A stretch of DNA of 6,852 bases from Deltaproteobacteria bacterium. GTDB taxonomy: Bacteria; Desulfobacterota; Desulfobulbia; Desulfobulbales; UBA5123. The notes beneath the pieces were generated by a model that did not search any database, was not told the DNA's origin, and saw nothing but the letters and a program-made list of their open reading frames with translations. Shown here one piece after another: positions 5,809-6,852 of this stretch. Position numbers and translations under genes: made by a program. The stretch lies in NCBI GenBank assembly GCA_021788685.1, contig JAJYKH010000151.1, positions 1 through 6,852 of the forward strand. Reading direction: 5' to 3'. Position 1 is the first letter of the stretch. Every line of letters begins with the position of its first letter.

Positions 5809-5822
5809 GGCGTCCCCGCCAA

Positions 5823-6852
5823 TCAGGAGGACGGATGTACCGTCTGCTGGCCGACCTCACCCTGGTGATCCATCTGCTGTTCGTGCTCTTCGTCATTTTC
5901 GGCGGCCTGGTCATGCTGCGCTGGCCCCGGACCGCCATCCTCCATCTGCCGGCGGCGCTCTGGGGCGCGGTCGTGGAGCTCTCCGGCTGGCTCTGCCCCC
6001 TCACCCCCTTGGAAAACTACTTCCTGGAACAGAGCGGGGCGGCCGGCTACCGGACCGGCTTCATCGAGCATTACCTGCTGCCGCTCATCTACCCGGGCAA
6101 GCTGACCCGGGAGATGCAGGTTTTCCTCGGCGTCGCGGTAGTGGTAGTCAACGGCCTGCTGTACGGCCTTCTGCTGCTTCGGCTCCGGCGAAAGCGGGGC
6201 AGACCATCGAGCTTGTGACTTCGTCTTTTCGCGGTCATTCGCCCTGCCGCCCGGACTCATCCCTCTCCCCAGCAAGTCCTCGTAAATATCCGGGTAGAGC
6301 TTTTTGGCGCAGTCAGGGCAGATACCGTGGCTGAACTCTGCCTCCGACCGCTCCCGGATATAGGACTCGATCTGGTTCCAGTATCCCTTGTCGTCCCGAA
6401 TTTTCTTGCAGGAGGCGCAGATGGGCAGCATCCCGCTCAGGGTCTTGACCTTGCCCAAGGCCTCCTGCAGCTCCACGATCATCTGCTCGCGCTCCTGCTC
6501 CGCCTGGATGCGGGTCCTGATTTCGGCGGCCAGGCTGGCGTTGGCCGCCGCCAGCTCCCGGAAGGTGAGGGTAAAGGGCTTTTTGAAGCCGGTCACGATG
6601 ATCGCCCGGTAGACGAGGTAGAAGGAGAAGATTTTGAAATAGTGGCCCACCAGGTTGGAGAAACCGTAGTTGCTCACGTAGGTGGTGAAAGCCAGCTCCG
6701 AGGCGATGGTGCAGACCATGGAGGCGAGGAGCGTCAGGTAGACATCGTGGTCGAAGCGGTCCTTGCTCTTGACGAGCAGGCCGATGCTGGCCAGGAGAAT
6801 GGCGCAGATGAGGTATTCGCTGATCTTCTTGAACGGCGTCAGCCCCTCTCCT
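5823..6852 (-). CDS. MASE3 membrane sensor with CxxC...CxxC C-terminal module (5' partial, probable 3' frameshift)
   Basis: The gene enters from the right edge; its start is outside, and the frame is open from base 6851. The first ~90 visible residues ('GLTPFKKISEYL', 'IASELAFTTYV', 'GLSNLVGH'-like 'GFSNLVGHYFK', 'YRAIIVTGFKKP') match the C-terminal half of a MASE3 membrane sensory domain. A predicted coiled coil follows (about 6415-6570, 'LAAEIRTRIQAEQERE'). Then comes the module 'GMLPICASCKKIRDDKGYWNQIE...FSHGICPDCAKKLYP' with CxxC pairs at 6408-6419 and 6309-6320. No kinase, GGDEF or other output domain is present. The recognisable protein ends near 6260. Past that the frame runs on for about 145 codons antisense to the DUF2784 gene, in low-complexity residues typical of a shadow. 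Removing one G from the GGGG at about 6269-6272 would give a stop at 6257-6259. The true 3' end is therefore probably near 6257. Confidence 0.75.
   Translation of the reverse strand, partial: GEGLTPFKKISEYLICAILLASIGLLVKSKDRFDHDVYLTLLASMVCTIASELAFTTYVSNYGFSNLVGHYFKIFSFYLVYRAIIVTGFKKPFTLTFRELAAANASLAAEIRTRIQAEQEREQMIVELQEALGKVKTLSGMLPICASCKKIRDDKGYWNQIESYIRERSEAEFSHGICPDCAKKLYPDIYEDLLGRGMSPGGRANDREKTKSQARWSAPLSPEPKQQKAVQQAVDYHYRDAEENLHLPGQLARVDERQQVMLDEAGPVAGRPALFQEVVFQGGEGAEPAGELHDRAPERRRQMEDGGPGPAQHDQAAENDEEHEQQMDHQGEVGQQTVHPSS
5825..5830 (+). promoter_or_regulatory. Shine-Dalgarno of the DUF2784 gene
   Basis: A perfect AGGAGG lies four bases before ATG 5835. Together with the family match it shows that the plus strand is coding here, which matters because a minus-strand frame is also open across the region. 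Confidence 0.8.
5835..6218 (+). CDS. DUF2784 family small membrane protein
   Basis: Inner-membrane protein of 127 residues, the usual size for DUF2784, whose function is unknown. Hydrophobic segments lie at about 4-29, 34-53 and 93-116, with a basic C-terminal tail (RLRRKRGR). Family signatures are clear: N-terminal 'MYRLLADLTLVIHLLFVLFV', 'HLPAALWGAVVE', 'CPLTPLEN' (54-61) and 'GFIEHYLLPLIYP' (75-87). A perfect Shine-Dalgarno precedes the start. It is divergent from the GNAT gene, with only 44 bases between start codons. A minus-strand frame continuing the MASE3 sensor covers the whole gene; family conservation says the plus strand is the real coding strand here. Whether it has any link to its neighbours is unknown. 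Confidence 0.9.
   Translation: MYRLLADLTLVIHLLFVLFVIFGGLVMLRWPRTAILHLPAALWGAVVELSGWLCPLTPLENYFLEQSGAAGYRTGFIEHYLLPLIYPGKLTREMQVFLGVAVVVVNGLLYGLLLLRLRRKRGRPSSL

Overview
The window looks like chromosomal DNA from a GC-rich, anaerobic, respiratory bacterium, most likely Desulfuromonadota (Geobacter/Desulfuromonas-like). This rests on three things: a 12-heme c-type cytochrome, a PAS sensor kinase with a clustered-cysteine insert, and a MASE3 membrane sensor ending in the 'LPICASCKKIRDD...CPDC' module that is common in deltaproteobacterial signalling proteins. The taxonomic call is inference; there is no rRNA or other marker.

Layout. (1) 1-1662, plus: 3' part of a dodecaheme cytochrome of the octaheme tetrathionate reductase-like (OTR) family, cut at the left edge within its signal peptide. 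(2) 1663-1963: a 301-base leader/intergenic stretch with a terminator-like hairpin, several further inverted repeats, a GGA-rich segment and a pyrimidine tract that can pair with the next gene's Shine-Dalgarno. (3) 1964-2848, plus: a CcdA/DsbD-type polytopic membrane protein with two membrane cysteines, plausibly a thiol-electron carrier supporting cytochrome maturation. (4) 2968-4539, minus: an orphan hybrid histidine kinase (PAS, HisKA, HATPase, receiver) convergent with the CcdA-like gene. (5) 4679-5790, minus: a two-gene unit, GNAT acetyltransferase then HD-domain nucleotidase, overlapping by one base as TGATG. (6) 5835-6218, plus: a small DUF2784 membrane protein, divergent from the acetyltransferase. 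(7) 5823-6852, minus: a MASE3 sensor cut at the right edge. Its conserved part ends near 6260, but its frame runs on antisense through the whole DUF2784 gene, which suggests a lost stop codon by a one-base frameshift.

Functionally, the left third is about periplasmic electron transfer and possibly thiol redox supply for it. The rest is signalling (kinase, MASE3 sensor) and small housekeeping functions (nucleotide hydrolysis, acetylation). I see no mobile element, tRNA, rRNA or CRISPR array. I do not see a clear new system. The parts most worth a second look are the structured leader upstream of the CcdA-like gene, the 8+4 heme architecture of the cytochrome, and the disrupted 3' end of the MASE3 sensor.
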